A stretch of 64,000 nucleotides of DNA, from assembly GCA_000597885.1 (NCBI GenBank), contig CP004371.1, forward strand, positions 3,984,501-4,048,500, written 5' to 3'. Of this stretch, positions 10,801 through 19,297 are shown in pieces (the stretch's first letter is position 1; every line of letters starts with the position of its first letter). Source of the DNA: Flammeovirgaceae bacterium 311 (lineage in GTDB: Bacteria; Bacteroidota; Bacteroidia; Cytophagales; Cyclobacteriaceae). The notes beneath the pieces were generated by a model that saw only the letters and a program-made list of their open reading frames with translations, ran no database searches and was not told the DNA's origin. A program made the position numbers and the translations under genes.

Positions 10801-11772
10801 CGGGAGCAAGCCGTAATGAAGCTTCTGGCGCCATGAAAACTGTGTGAACAGGCGGGGAAAAACGTGAAACCACAGATCAAAGGTGCCCCTGGACCATTTC
10901 AGCTGCTGCTTGTAGTAGGCAGATAAACTACTAGGAACTAACCCTCTGGATACAACTTCGGGAACATATACAGATTTCCAGCCTTTGGCATGCAGGAGCA
11001 TGGAGGTATGCATATCCTCTGTAAGCCCCGGAGCATGCCCGTTAATTGAATCCAGGGCTTCCCTGCGGAAGGTGCAGTTGGCGCCTATGGCCTGGGCAGT
11101 ACCATACTGGCCCATAGCATTCATATAGGGACCGTAGAAGTTATAAGTCTGTTCTGCTGCCCCAAGCGCCACCAGCGATTCCGGCTGATTTTTGTACGCC
11201 TGAACCACCTGTACATAGCCGATTTCAGGATCATCGAAATGTGGTAGCACCTTATCAAGAAAATCAGGAGCAGGCACATGATCAGGGTCCATGATCACAC
11301 ATATTTCTCCATTGGCCTGGCGCAAAGCGTTGTTAATGTTACCAGCCTTGGCATTTTGACGTGTAGTACGTGTTACATGTTGTACGCCCAGTTCCTGGCA
11401 AAGACTTTTTAGGGCAGGATCGTTGCCTTCATCGCAGAGGTAGGTTTGGTGTGGGTATGCCACCTTTACCATTGCCTGTAGCGTCTCTTCAATCATTTCC
11501 CTGGGTTCCCCCGGACAGGCAGTGGTAAGCATATCTACCTTCCAATGTTTATGAAAGGAGGCAGCTGGTTTAGGCTGGCGAATGCCGGCATAGTGATACC
11601 ACTCAAAAAGAATACGCAATATTTTAAAGAACAGGCTAATGGTGAGCAGCAGATATAGCACCGGGTGCCCTACATCTACTACTGTAACAAAGCCATATAT
11701 GAACAATATCAGGAACCCTACCCCTATCAGGATTAAGAAAGAAAGAAGGAGTTTGGATTTAATCTTATGCAT
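7864..11772 (-). CDS. GT2 synthase fused to GH26 and GH2-like hydrolase domains
   Basis: A 1302-residue three-part membrane protein; start chosen at ATG 11772 (a TTG ten codons earlier is possible). Part 1, about 1-540: two N-terminal membrane segments, a cytoplasmic GT2 domain with DPDH (D162, D164), TED (251-253) and QQLKW (289-293, the QxxRW site with Lys for Arg), then about six membrane segments, as in cellulose/beta-glycan synthases. Part 2, about 555-860: GH26 barrel with RFAHEMDN (acid E677) and LAEFGS (nucleophile E789). Part 3, about 890-1200: GH2-type TIM barrel with WNIGNET (acid E1009) and VTEFGPKG (nucleophile E1108), then a beta-sandwich tail. Both hydrolase sites appear intact and should lie outside the inner membrane. 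I infer synthesis coupled to trimming or transglycosylation of a beta-glycan. Confidence 0.88.
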   Translation of the reverse strand: MHKIKSKLLLSFLILIGVGFLILFIYGFVTVVDVGHPVLYLLLTISLFFKILRILFEWYHYAGIRQPKPAASFHKHWKVDMLTTACPGEPREMIEETLQAMVKVAYPHQTYLCDEGNDPALKSLCQELGVQHVTRTTRQNAKAGNINNALRQANGEICVIMDPDHVPAPDFLDKVLPHFDDPEIGYVQVVQAYKNQPESLVALGAAEQTYNFYGPYMNAMGQYGTAQAIGANCTFRREALDSINGHAPGLTEDMHTSMLLHAKGWKSVYVPEVVSRGLVPSSLSAYYKQQLKWSRGTFDLWFHVFPRLFTQFSWRQKLHYGLLPLYYLFGLITLIDVAVPVYSLFSGDYPWHMNPVVFFAFYMPLLISSLLIRQFAQKWLSEPHEKGLHITGGILRVGTWWVYLTGFVYTILNIKVPYIPTPKEHSAKNEFLLALPNLLLSVLCVVAVFYGLHQDWQPYSFMMAGFALFNALILFVAFAMGQSQWIDALANSFDLLKTNYLSLRWRLLFRPFSKASLNYLLLCPISLPFLAIPWIFTDNQQEISMDSDHAKVSQTELGGFYTGIYFPASDKSTVEQLAKAEKETKHSFSIASTYLAWGASPLPVDEWKAIAAKGSVPMISWEPWTNLFPQYADHPDLSQNKKVFHYISEGYFNDYIDSVAISIRSLGYPVFLRFAHEMDNPMYPWSATGENTPAEFIAAWRFVHQRFQSLGVQNVTWVWNPLKPSAFDNYFPNGARYPENMYVDWIGITCLNYGKASPDKKWYSFEELYKPFQQKLQSYAIELPVMLAEFGSTSYGGEADAWVANGLSSIQVNYPEIKAAVLFYSNQDKNWVTDWRSNKNKLTIDWTYNLSALSSFLNKFVVPAQYTFNESNHNTPGKANPRILGDSGNFSMLVAGKPFYIKGVCYNPQHDWRDGFLPLTRKQLESDFSKIKAMGANTIRRYEPGIYDVNMFNVAEEQELFILYGFWFDPAIDYYKDTAAKAAYEKRVLKYVKKYKHRKSIIAWNIGNETWGLQKKHFAKPYLTLTRRAYLEFLEDLAQKIREIDPDRPIFASEEHEHYQLASTVYEMQAHLPSVDVIGINSYFKSNVETLQETFLKFDRSRPYVVTEFGPKGYWSHEFGDYRDDSLLLEVSSLSKARWYQNQWQDYIESNKGYNLGGFAFSWRDRYEGTATWFGITDYKGRLKPAYYYLQKAYTGVTDSETPLDEAFANLTITGPWYAIKPGESIWLTAGVTNEYTGSLFFEWEVQEEASWKNVTTIQSSINHKKHVELKLPQKNSRYRIYLHATDSAGNVVTASRPVALE

Positions 11773-12187
11773 CTGTTGAGGAGTTTTATAAAAGCATAAC
11801 AAGCTCTGAAATATTAACTATTAGTTGTACCGTTAGTGGGTGGAACGGAGTGCCTACACGTTGATAAAAAATTATTGATCCACTGCTGTTTAATTATTGT
11901 TAACCCTTAATGAATTTTAGAGGCAGAAGGCCGTGCTAAGGTTGTTCTGCAGCTATGATAATTTCTTTTATTATCTATAAGGCTATCATTGATTTATGAG
12001 CCTTGCGGAAGCCGGTGCATGTTAAAGCACTTTAAGTTAAAAACCTTACATGCGTAGTTTATGGAGTAAAGTTAATTTAAAAATTATAATAGTTATAAAT
12101 TTAAGAGAAATAATTTTATATTTGTATCCATTACCTGTGCTAACCTGCTTGCCAATTCTTTTAGTCGCCTCATGAGAGGTTCTCATA
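11773..12187. promoter_or_regulatory. Divergent promoter region; TATATTTG at 12117-12124
   Basis: Geneless AT-rich stretch between the GT2-GH26-GH2 gene and the divergent lipoprotein gene. TATATTTG at 12117-12124 matches the TAnnTTTG -7 element 64 nt before the plus-strand start; no clear -33 TTTG is at the expected spacing. The shared region would allow joint control of the two genes. Confidence 0.5.
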
Positions 12188-13477
12188 ATGAGCAAATATT
12201 ACTTTTGGTTTTGTATAATCAGTTTACTATCATTCTCTTGCCAGGAGAAACCGAAAAGCTTTGTTCCAGCGGTAGAGGTAAGAAAAGAAGGAAATAAGTT
12301 TATGCTATACAGAAATGGTAGTCCATACTATATAAAAGGGGCTGCAGGTCATGAGCATATGCAAAAAGTGGCTCTTTATGGTGGAAATTCCATCAGAACC
12401 TGGAATACCAAGGAGGCGGGCCGGATCCTGGACGAAGCGCAATCATATGGTCTCACCGTTACCTTGGGTCTGGAGGTTGGTAACGAATGGTGGGGGAATG
12501 ATTTTAGCTACTGGGATATGGAGGCTGTTGATGAAAAAATCGCGGAGTTGCAAAAAGTAGTTGAGCAGTATAAAGATCACCCGGCGCTACTAATGTGGGG
12601 CATTGGCAACGAGGTTCATTTATTTGGAGGCAACCAGTTGATGGTGTTGCACACCATAGATCGAATAGCCAAAATGATACATGATACAGACCCCAATCAT
12701 CCGGTAATGACGGCAGTGCCACTGGGGCCTAATTTTAGCAAGCGCGGATTTTTACGATTCCTGTGCCCCAATCTTGATATTTTGGGTGTTAATGGATTTG
12801 CTCGCTTACCTTATCTAAAGAATGAAATAAGAAGTGCCTTTGGTTGGAATAAAGCTTATATGCTAAGTGAGTGGGGAACAGAGGGGCCTTGGGAGGCTTC
12901 GTCTACAGAATGGGGTGCTCCTATCGAAAAGAGCAGCACACAGAGAGCGCTGGAGATGGACTCAAATTGGAGTCTAATTAATCAGGACAGCACATTATTT
13001 TTAGGGGGCTATGCTTTTTACTGGGGAAGTAAATATGAAAGAACTTACACCTTTTACAGCTTGTTCTCCTCAGAAGGCTTGGAAACGGAATCAGTAAATG
13101 TGTTAAACAGTAAATGGTCTGGTGACAGCCCCATAAACTGGGCTCCCATAATTGACTCCCTTCACCTTAACTCTAAGATCCCACAGGACAATAATTATCT
13201 TTCGGCTGGATCAATACAACAAGCCCGTGTTTTTGCGCATGATCAGGATGGAGATTCATTATCCTATTATTGGGAAATACGTCCCGAAGGGCTTGATAAT
13301 TTTATAAAAGGAGACTTTGACAATGATTTAGCCTACCTGTTGTTGAAGGAGAGAGGTGATTCACTCCAATTTCAAGCTCCTGAACAGGAAGGAGGATACA
13401 GGCTTTTTACTTACGTCTATGATAATAACCGGCATGTTGCCACCTACAATATTCCATTTTATGTGCTAATTCAATAG
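12188..13477 (+). CDS. GH2-like TIM-barrel lipoprotein
   Basis: A 429-residue exported lipoprotein (lipobox LSFSC, Cys18) with a retaining clan GH-A barrel related to the GH2 catalytic domain. It shows WGIGNEVHL (acid E142) and LSEWGTEG (nucleophile E228), and an N-terminal YYIKGAAGHEH strand much like the FYIKGVCYNPQH entry of the third domain of the divergent fusion protein. The C-terminal ~100 residues look like a beta-sandwich (AHDQDGDSLSYYWEI). It heads a plus-strand run that continues into the export genes, so a role in trimming or modifying the exopolysaccharide is likely. Exact family and substrate are unknown. Confidence 0.78.
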   Translation: MSKYYFWFCIISLLSFSCQEKPKSFVPAVEVRKEGNKFMLYRNGSPYYIKGAAGHEHMQKVALYGGNSIRTWNTKEAGRILDEAQSYGLTVTLGLEVGNEWWGNDFSYWDMEAVDEKIAELQKVVEQYKDHPALLMWGIGNEVHLFGGNQLMVLHTIDRIAKMIHDTDPNHPVMTAVPLGPNFSKRGFLRFLCPNLDILGVNGFARLPYLKNEIRSAFGWNKAYMLSEWGTEGPWEASSTEWGAPIEKSSTQRALEMDSNWSLINQDSTLFLGGYAFYWGSKYERTYTFYSLFSSEGLETESVNVLNSKWSGDSPINWAPIIDSLHLNSKIPQDNNYLSAGSIQQARVFAHDQDGDSLSYYWEIRPEGLDNFIKGDFDNDLAYLLLKERGDSLQFQAPEQEGGYRLFTYVYDNNRHVATYNIPFYVLIQ

Positions 13478-13537
13478 TATGGTGAATATGTACAAATTAA
13501 TCTTGAAAAAAATCTAAGTTAATTTAATGAATGCTTT

Positions 13538-13566
13538 TTTGTTAGCTGTATGATTTTGTATATTTG
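13538..13566 (+). promoter_or_regulatory. Bacteroidota-type promoter of the export genes
   Basis: TTTG at 13538-13541, 17 nt spacer, TATATTTG at 13559-13566 (consensus -33 TTTG and -7 TAnnTTTG). It ends 32 nt before the Wza-like gene, giving a short leader. Confidence 0.65.
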
Positions 13567-13598
13567 AATGAAATTTTAGTATTTATCTCTCCTCTGAA

Positions 13599-14411
13599 AT
13601 GTTTTATCATATAAGATCTGTGGCTTATGATTTTAAGCCTTCTATAAATCTATGCCTACTGGCATTGTTTGCTTTATTTAGCAGCTCCTGTGTCTCTAAT
13701 AAAAAGCTGGTCTATTTTCCCGATCCTGCCTTTAACACCGAAAAATTAACACCCATTGCAAATCAGCCTGTCAACTATCTATTGCAGCCGCGGGATATCC
13801 TGTCAGTTAGAATAAAAACCCTTGACACAGAATCCTCTGAGTATTTCAATATTCAGCCAGAGAATGGGTTTATGAATTTGAATCAGGCCAGTGTTTTCTT
13901 AAGTAGTTACTCAATTGATGATAACGGGAGTATTACCCTTCCGGAGGTAGGGCCAATTAAAGTAGCAGGTTTAACTGTGCAACAAGCCCAGCAAAAGATA
14001 CAGGAGGCAATAGGTGTTTACCTGAACAAAGCCACTATTCTGGTTAAACTGGTAAGCTTCAAAGTCACCGTGTTAGGTGAGGTTAATACACCCGGTCAGT
14101 TTTATATATACAACGATCAGCTTACAGTACTGGAAGGTTTGGGAATGGCTGGTGATCTTACGGATTTTGGTAACCGTGAAAATATTACCCTGGTTCGGCA
14201 AACAGAAACAGGTTTGGGTGCAATATTGATTGACCTGAAGAATCCTCAGCTTTTGGCTTCAGAGTATTATTACCTGCAGCCCAATGATGTTCTTTATGTA
14301 CAGCCCCTGAAGGCTAAGACCACCAGGGGTAATCTGAATACATTAAATGTATTGAGTGTAGTGTTTGGCGCAGTTTCTACAGCCATATTGATTCTAACCT
14401 TTGTTAACTAA
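13599..14411 (+). CDS. Polysaccharide export lipoprotein (Wza/BexD-like)
   Basis: Outer-membrane polysaccharide export protein. A lipoprotein signal with FSSSC near residue 31 is followed by a Poly_export domain (YLLQPRDILSVRIKT, DDNGSITLPEVGPIKVAGLT) and one SLBB-like beta-grasp domain (KVTVLGEVNTPGQFYI). A hydrophobic C-terminal helix (about 247-269) probably spans the outer membrane, as in Wza. At 270 residues it is the shorter Bacteroidota form. It is followed after 12 nt by the Wzc-like gene, its usual partner in the trans-envelope complex. Confident family call. Confidence 0.93.
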   Translation: MFYHIRSVAYDFKPSINLCLLALFALFSSSCVSNKKLVYFPDPAFNTEKLTPIANQPVNYLLQPRDILSVRIKTLDTESSEYFNIQPENGFMNLNQASVFLSSYSIDDNGSITLPEVGPIKVAGLTVQQAQQKIQEAIGVYLNKATILVKLVSFKVTVLGEVNTPGQFYIYNDQLTVLEGLGMAGDLTDFGNRENITLVRQTETGLGAILIDLKNPQLLASEYYYLQPNDVLYVQPLKAKTTRGNLNTLNVLSVVFGAVSTAILILTFVN

Positions 14412-14423
14412 AAATATACTGTG

Positions 14424-16757
14424 ATGGAAGAGATAGATGTTAAAATAATTTTTAGAAAGGTGCTGCGCAAATGGTACTTGTTTGTGCTATCGCTAACACT
14501 AACACTGGGCCTTGCTTTTTTTTACCTTGCTACAACACAACAAGTGTATCTTGTTGAGTCTACAATTCAGTTAAAGGACCAGAGCCTGATTGATAATGGT
14601 GCTGCTCATCAAAAATTTTTAAGTGGACTAGAGCTTTTTGCATCTGATCCGCTTTTAGAAGATGAGATTGGGATTCTATCTTCTTACGCAACGATAAATC
14701 AAACCGTTGAGCGTCTGGGTATGGAGGTTTCTTACTTTAGATATCCGGCGCTTTTAGGAACTGCCGGAAAAGTATTTGCAAAGGAGGTTTATCCGGCACC
14801 TTTTGACGTAGAGCTGGATAGTAGTGCGGGGCAGCTTATGTATACTCCTATCCATATTACCTTTCCCGATGAACAGCATTATCGCGTCCAGATATCGGGA
14901 AAAGATAAGCTGCAGTATCTGTATTATCCATTATCCCGTGGTGTTGTAAGCAGTTCATCTACAATTGAATTAGATACGGTACTATCTGTTCAGCAGGCGC
15001 TGAAAACACCTTATTTAAGTTTCTCTTTAGGCTATATTGATGCTTCTGTGTTAGAAAGTACAAACGCCTATTATTTTATAATTAGTAGCCCTGATAAAAT
15101 TACTGAGAACTTCCGCAAGCAGTTAAAATGTGAACAGCTATCTGAGAAGTCTAATATTGTTAAGTTGAGCCTGCACAGTGCTGTGCCTGAAAGAGATGTG
15201 TTATTTCTGAAAGTATTAAGCCATGTGTATATCGAAAATGATCTAAAGAAAAAGAATCGCTTAGGAGAAAAAACCATTGAGTTTATTGATTTTCAGCTAC
15301 AGGGGGTAACCGATTCTCTTAGAAGTGCAGAAACAACACTTGAGGCTTTCAGGGCAAAAAGTAATATCATAGATGTAGAAAGAACTTCTCATACACTATC
15401 TGATCAACTTTTTTCGCTGGAAGAAAGGCAGGCACAACTGATGGTACAGAACAAGTACTACCAGTACATGTCAGATTACCTGGCCCGAAACGATGATATA
15501 TCTGACATCGTAGCACCTTCTTCTGTTGGAATCCAGGATGAGCTTCTGAACAGCCTGCTCATCCAATTATCAACGCTCAATGAAGAAAAAATAGGAAAAG
15601 ACTTTAGCTCCAGCAAGCAAAATCCGGTAATGCAGGTGCTGGAAAAAAAGATACGTAACACTAAACAGTCATTGATTGACAATATTGAGAACCTGATCGG
15701 ATCTAATAACATTGCCTTACAGGAGAGTAGCAGAAGGCTGGCTGAGCTTAAACGTACCATTAGCAAGCTGCCGGAGAATGAGCGTAATCTGACTGATATC
15801 AAAAGGCGCTTTGCCTTCAATGATAATATTTATAATTATCTGCTGCAGAAAAAGGCAGAAGCAGGAATTGCTATAGCCTCTAATGTGCCTAATAAAAGTG
15901 TAATAGATGCGGCTCGCCAGATCGGCAATGCTCCTGTAGGGGCAGGTAGCGCATTTGTGTTATTCATTGCAGGTTTGTTAGGCTTACTGATGCCTGTTGG
16001 TTTTATCTTTGTTTCAGAATTATTCCAGACTAAACTCGAAAGCGATGATCAGCTGGAAAAATGGACCGACATCTCTTTGGTAGAACGTATTGCGCTGCTT
16101 AAATCAAAAGAATTAAATAACCGCTATACAGGAGAAAGCTATCTGGCACATGCATTCCGTTATGTTCGTCATCATATTGATTTTTTACGCCTGAATCAGC
16201 AGGTAAAAGTTGTTGGTATTTCATCAGCGAAGAGTGGTGAAGGAAAAACTTTTTGTGCGCTTAACCTGGCGATCACTTTTGCCCATGCAGGCCAAAAGAC
16301 CTTATTGATTGATGCAGATCTTCATCATCCTGCCTTAGCATCTAAATTAAATATAGATACTACTTCCGGATTGGGAGAGTATTTAAGTAAGGAGCAGCAA
16401 CCTGTTATTTCCAAAACGGATTACACAGGCCTAAGCTTTTTATGTGCTGGCAAACCACAGGAAAATGCATCGGATCTGCTGGCGCATCCACGCCTCGGAG
16501 CCTTAATGGCTACCTTGAGGGAGCAATATGATGTTATTATCCTGGATGCTCCCCCTGTAGGGATTGTTGCTGATTATCTGCAGTTGGGTAAACATACAGA
16601 TTATACCTTTTTAGTGGTGCGGCAGGATTACACTCAGCGGGATGAGCTTCATCGCCTTACCAAACTGGTAAAAAGGCATTCAATTCATTGCGGAATCATT
16701 TATAATGGAGCCGCTGGTGTAGAGGAATACTCCGGATATTATAAGAAAAAAGTCTGA
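14424..16757 (+). CDS. Wzc-like chain-length regulator with BY-kinase domain
   Basis: Inner-membrane polysaccharide co-polymerase fused to a bacterial tyrosine kinase. Start is the ATG at 14424, directly after an in-frame GTG. It shows TM1 about 18-36 and a Wzz domain, then a long coiled-coil periplasmic region with a GNVR-like part, TM2 about 508-530, and a cytoplasmic kinase: Walker A SSAKSGEGKT about 599-608, Walker A' LLIDADLHHP, Walker B VIILDAPPVG about 703-712. The tail EEYSGYYKKK carries the tyrosine cluster that is autophosphorylated to control assembly. No matching phosphatase gene is seen in this window. Confidence 0.93.
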   Translation: MEEIDVKIIFRKVLRKWYLFVLSLTLTLGLAFFYLATTQQVYLVESTIQLKDQSLIDNGAAHQKFLSGLELFASDPLLEDEIGILSSYATINQTVERLGMEVSYFRYPALLGTAGKVFAKEVYPAPFDVELDSSAGQLMYTPIHITFPDEQHYRVQISGKDKLQYLYYPLSRGVVSSSSTIELDTVLSVQQALKTPYLSFSLGYIDASVLESTNAYYFIISSPDKITENFRKQLKCEQLSEKSNIVKLSLHSAVPERDVLFLKVLSHVYIENDLKKKNRLGEKTIEFIDFQLQGVTDSLRSAETTLEAFRAKSNIIDVERTSHTLSDQLFSLEERQAQLMVQNKYYQYMSDYLARNDDISDIVAPSSVGIQDELLNSLLIQLSTLNEEKIGKDFSSSKQNPVMQVLEKKIRNTKQSLIDNIENLIGSNNIALQESSRRLAELKRTISKLPENERNLTDIKRRFAFNDNIYNYLLQKKAEAGIAIASNVPNKSVIDAARQIGNAPVGAGSAFVLFIAGLLGLLMPVGFIFVSELFQTKLESDDQLEKWTDISLVERIALLKSKELNNRYTGESYLAHAFRYVRHHIDFLRLNQQVKVVGISSAKSGEGKTFCALNLAITFAHAGQKTLLIDADLHHPALASKLNIDTTSGLGEYLSKEQQPVISKTDYTGLSFLCAGKPQENASDLLAHPRLGALMATLREQYDVIILDAPPVGIVADYLQLGKHTDYTFLVVRQDYTQRDELHRLTKLVKRHSIHCGIIYNGAAGVEEYSGYYKKKV

Positions 16758-16905
16758 GCTGAATTTCATAAGATATGTTTACCAGAGTGTGTTAAGGGCT
16801 AAGCAAAGGATTGTATAACTGCTGCTGGTAAGCCTGTTGTTGCCATAACTACAATCAATCAGGTGGTTTTGGAATGTAATCTGTAAGGCTTAAGAAAAGT
16901 GTAGA

Positions 16906-18273
16906 ATGAACTACAGAGCAATATTTATTGATAAAGCAGTTGCTTTAGGAAAAAAGAAGGGTTTCTTCATATACCTGCAGAATACTTTCTGGTTGATGTT
17001 TGAGAAGGTGTTTACGCTTTCAGTTGCATTTGTTGTAGGGATATATGTAGCCAGGTACTTCGGGCCTGAAAATTTGGGACTATTGGATTATGGCAGAAGC
17101 ATTGCTATTTTTCTAACCACTTTTGCAACATTAAGTGTTGAGCAGTTTCTTGTAAAAAAATTAATAGAAGATAAGGCCAGGATTAACATGATTCTTGGCA
17201 CCTTTTTCTTTTTAAGGGTTTTTGCTTCTTTATTTTCAATAGCAGCAGTATTTGTGCTCTTTTTCTTAGGAGCTTTTGATCAGGCAATCATATTTACTAT
17301 TGTACTGATTATAACCTGCTCCTCGGTATTTACTTCTTTTGGTGTTTTACAGGGCTATTTTCAGAGTAACTTAAACTCCGGAAAAGTTGCCCTGGCCACA
17401 AGCTTACAAATTATCTGCTCTGCTTTTTTAAAGGTATATTTTATCATATATGAATTTAGCCTCGAGTATTTTGCCGCAGTTTATTTAATTGAAGGAATCG
17501 CTTTTGCTGTTGGTTTGATTTACTCTTACCAGCGAAATTCCCATAGTATCCTGAAATGGAAATTCGACTTTAAGTTAGCAAAAGAAATACTTTTAGAATG
17601 CTGGCCGATGATGATCTCCGGCCTGATCATAATTGTATATATGCGCATTGATCAGCTAATGATTAAATGGCTTTTGGATGCTCAGAGTGTAGGCTACTAC
17701 TCATCTGCAGTTAAACTCTCTGAAATCTGGTTCTTTATTGGTCTGGTAATTTGCAATTCCTTTTTTCCGGCCTTAGTGAAGGCAAGAGTTAGTGACCCTG
17801 CACTCTATAAAAGGAGATTACAGTCCTTACTTAACCTTTTGGTAGTTATAGGACTGGTAATAACCATACCAATCAGCATATTCAGTTCTACAATCATAGA
17901 AATGCTTTATGGAATTAGATTTGCTCCGGCTAGTGGTGTACTGACCATACATGCCTGGAGCCTGGTGTTTATTTTTGTTGGCCAGGTAGGCAGCAGGTGG
18001 CTGATCAATGAGAATCTTCAAAAGATGAATTTGAACAGAACCTTTTGGGGAATGATGGTAAACATTATTTTGAATCTTATACTAATTCCAAAATATGGCA
18101 TAAACGGAGCTGCTTTTGCTACATTGTTTTCCCAGTTCACTGCTTCGTATCTTAGCAATTCATTCTCAGAAAAATCTAAAGAATTGTTCTTAGCACAAAC
18201 ACGTGCTTTATTTCCCATTCATTTAGCTACAGGATTCTTTTCTCTCACAGAAAATAAAAAGTATGGCCGCTAA
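16906..18273 (+). CDS. Polysaccharide flippase (Wzx-like)
   Basis: A 455-residue polytopic membrane protein of the MOP/oligosaccharide flippase superfamily, which moves undecaprenyl-linked repeat units across the inner membrane. About 12 hydrophobic segments are visible, with the typical N-terminal half (GIYVARYFGPENLGLLDYGRS) and a mid-protein MRIDQLMIKWLLDAQSVGYYS segment found in this family. The end overlaps the next glycosyltransferase gene by 11 nt, so the two are translationally coupled. It is the only flippase seen here. Confidence 0.9.
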   Translation: MNYRAIFIDKAVALGKKKGFFIYLQNTFWLMFEKVFTLSVAFVVGIYVARYFGPENLGLLDYGRSIAIFLTTFATLSVEQFLVKKLIEDKARINMILGTFFFLRVFASLFSIAAVFVLFFLGAFDQAIIFTIVLIITCSSVFTSFGVLQGYFQSNLNSGKVALATSLQIICSAFLKVYFIIYEFSLEYFAAVYLIEGIAFAVGLIYSYQRNSHSILKWKFDFKLAKEILLECWPMMISGLIIIVYMRIDQLMIKWLLDAQSVGYYSSAVKLSEIWFFIGLVICNSFFPALVKARVSDPALYKRRLQSLLNLLVVIGLVITIPISIFSSTIIEMLYGIRFAPASGVLTIHAWSLVFIFVGQVGSRWLINENLQKMNLNRTFWGMMVNIILNLILIPKYGINGAAFATLFSQFTASYLSNSFSEKSKELFLAQTRALFPIHLATGFFSLTENKKYGR

Positions 18274-19195
18274 TTTTGAAATTCCTGTTCTTTTGGTTGT
18301 TTTTAACAGGCCTGATACTGCTCTTCAGGTTATCCGAGCTATAAGAAAGGTAAAACCATCAAGATTATACATTGCTGCTGACGGGCCAAGAGTTCATAAA
18401 GCAGGCGAAGCAGAAATTTGTGAAGAAACCCGCCAAACAGTCCTGAATGAGATTGACTGGGATTGCCAGGTTTCAACACTGTTCCGGGAAACTAATATGG
18501 GTTGTGCCCTGGGTGTTTCCGGTGCTGTAACCTGGTTTTTTGAACACGAAGATATGGGTATCATCCTGGAAGATGATTGTTTGCCGAGCCAAAGTTTCTT
18601 TTTCTTTTGCGAAGAAATGCTGAAGTATCATTATCATGATGAGCGTATCATGCATATTTCAGGCTCTAACAGTCAGCTGGGACATAAGAGAGGCGATGCC
18701 ACCTACTATTTTTCCAGATACGCTGAGGTCTGGGGCTGGGCTACCTGGAAGAGAGCCTGGAAACTTTTTGATTTTCAGATGAAAGATTATAATGACTTTA
18801 TTGCCAATGGTTTTTTAAGAAACAACTTTTCGGGAGCAGTTGAAAAAAGGTGGAAAAAAAATCTTGATAAAGTATTAAGTGAAAACCCACCCAGTGTTTG
18901 GGGATATAGATGGTTGTATAGTACCTGGAAGGAAGGTGGCTTATCAATTACGCCCAATGCTTCTCTAATAAAAAATATTGGGTTTGATGAAAGGGCTGTT
19001 CATACTAAATCTTCAGATAATGTTTTTTCGAAAATAGAACTCGAGGAAATTTCAGAGATCGTTCATCCTAAAATTATGTTACCGCATTTGGAGGCTGATG
19101 CTTTTCTTACAGCTTTACGCATTCATCCGCCATTAATGACAAGGGCCAGGCTGAAAATGAAGCACCTGTTGAAGACCGCTTTGGCTATGTTCTAA
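18263..19195 (+). CDS. GT-A fold glycosyltransferase (HlpA/GNT-I-like)
   Basis: A 310-residue predicted glycosyltransferase. The N-terminus PVLLVVFNRPDTALQVI begins a nucleotide-sugar-binding Rossmann-like fold, and ILEDDCLPSQSFF near residues 91-104 gives the acidic metal-binding motif. YAEVWGWATWKRAW is characteristic of the HlpA-like family common in polysaccharide clusters. No membrane segment is seen. It overlaps the flippase gene by 11 nt and is the last gene of the plus-strand run, facing the minus-strand operon. The sugar transferred cannot be inferred. Confidence 0.82.
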   Translation: MAANFEIPVLLVVFNRPDTALQVIRAIRKVKPSRLYIAADGPRVHKAGEAEICEETRQTVLNEIDWDCQVSTLFRETNMGCALGVSGAVTWFFEHEDMGIILEDDCLPSQSFFFFCEEMLKYHYHDERIMHISGSNSQLGHKRGDATYYFSRYAEVWGWATWKRAWKLFDFQMKDYNDFIANGFLRNNFSGAVEKRWKKNLDKVLSENPPSVWGYRWLYSTWKEGGLSITPNASLIKNIGFDERAVHTKSSDNVFSKIELEEISEIVHPKIMLPHLEADAFLTALRIHPPLMTRARLKMKHLLKTALAMF

Positions 19196-19297
19196 AATAA
19201 ATAGTAAGCGTTAATTCCCATACCAGATACCTGGTAGCATTGGCTGCAATCTGTCAGTCTATGCAGATCCTATATTAATAATTTGGCCGGAAACCTC

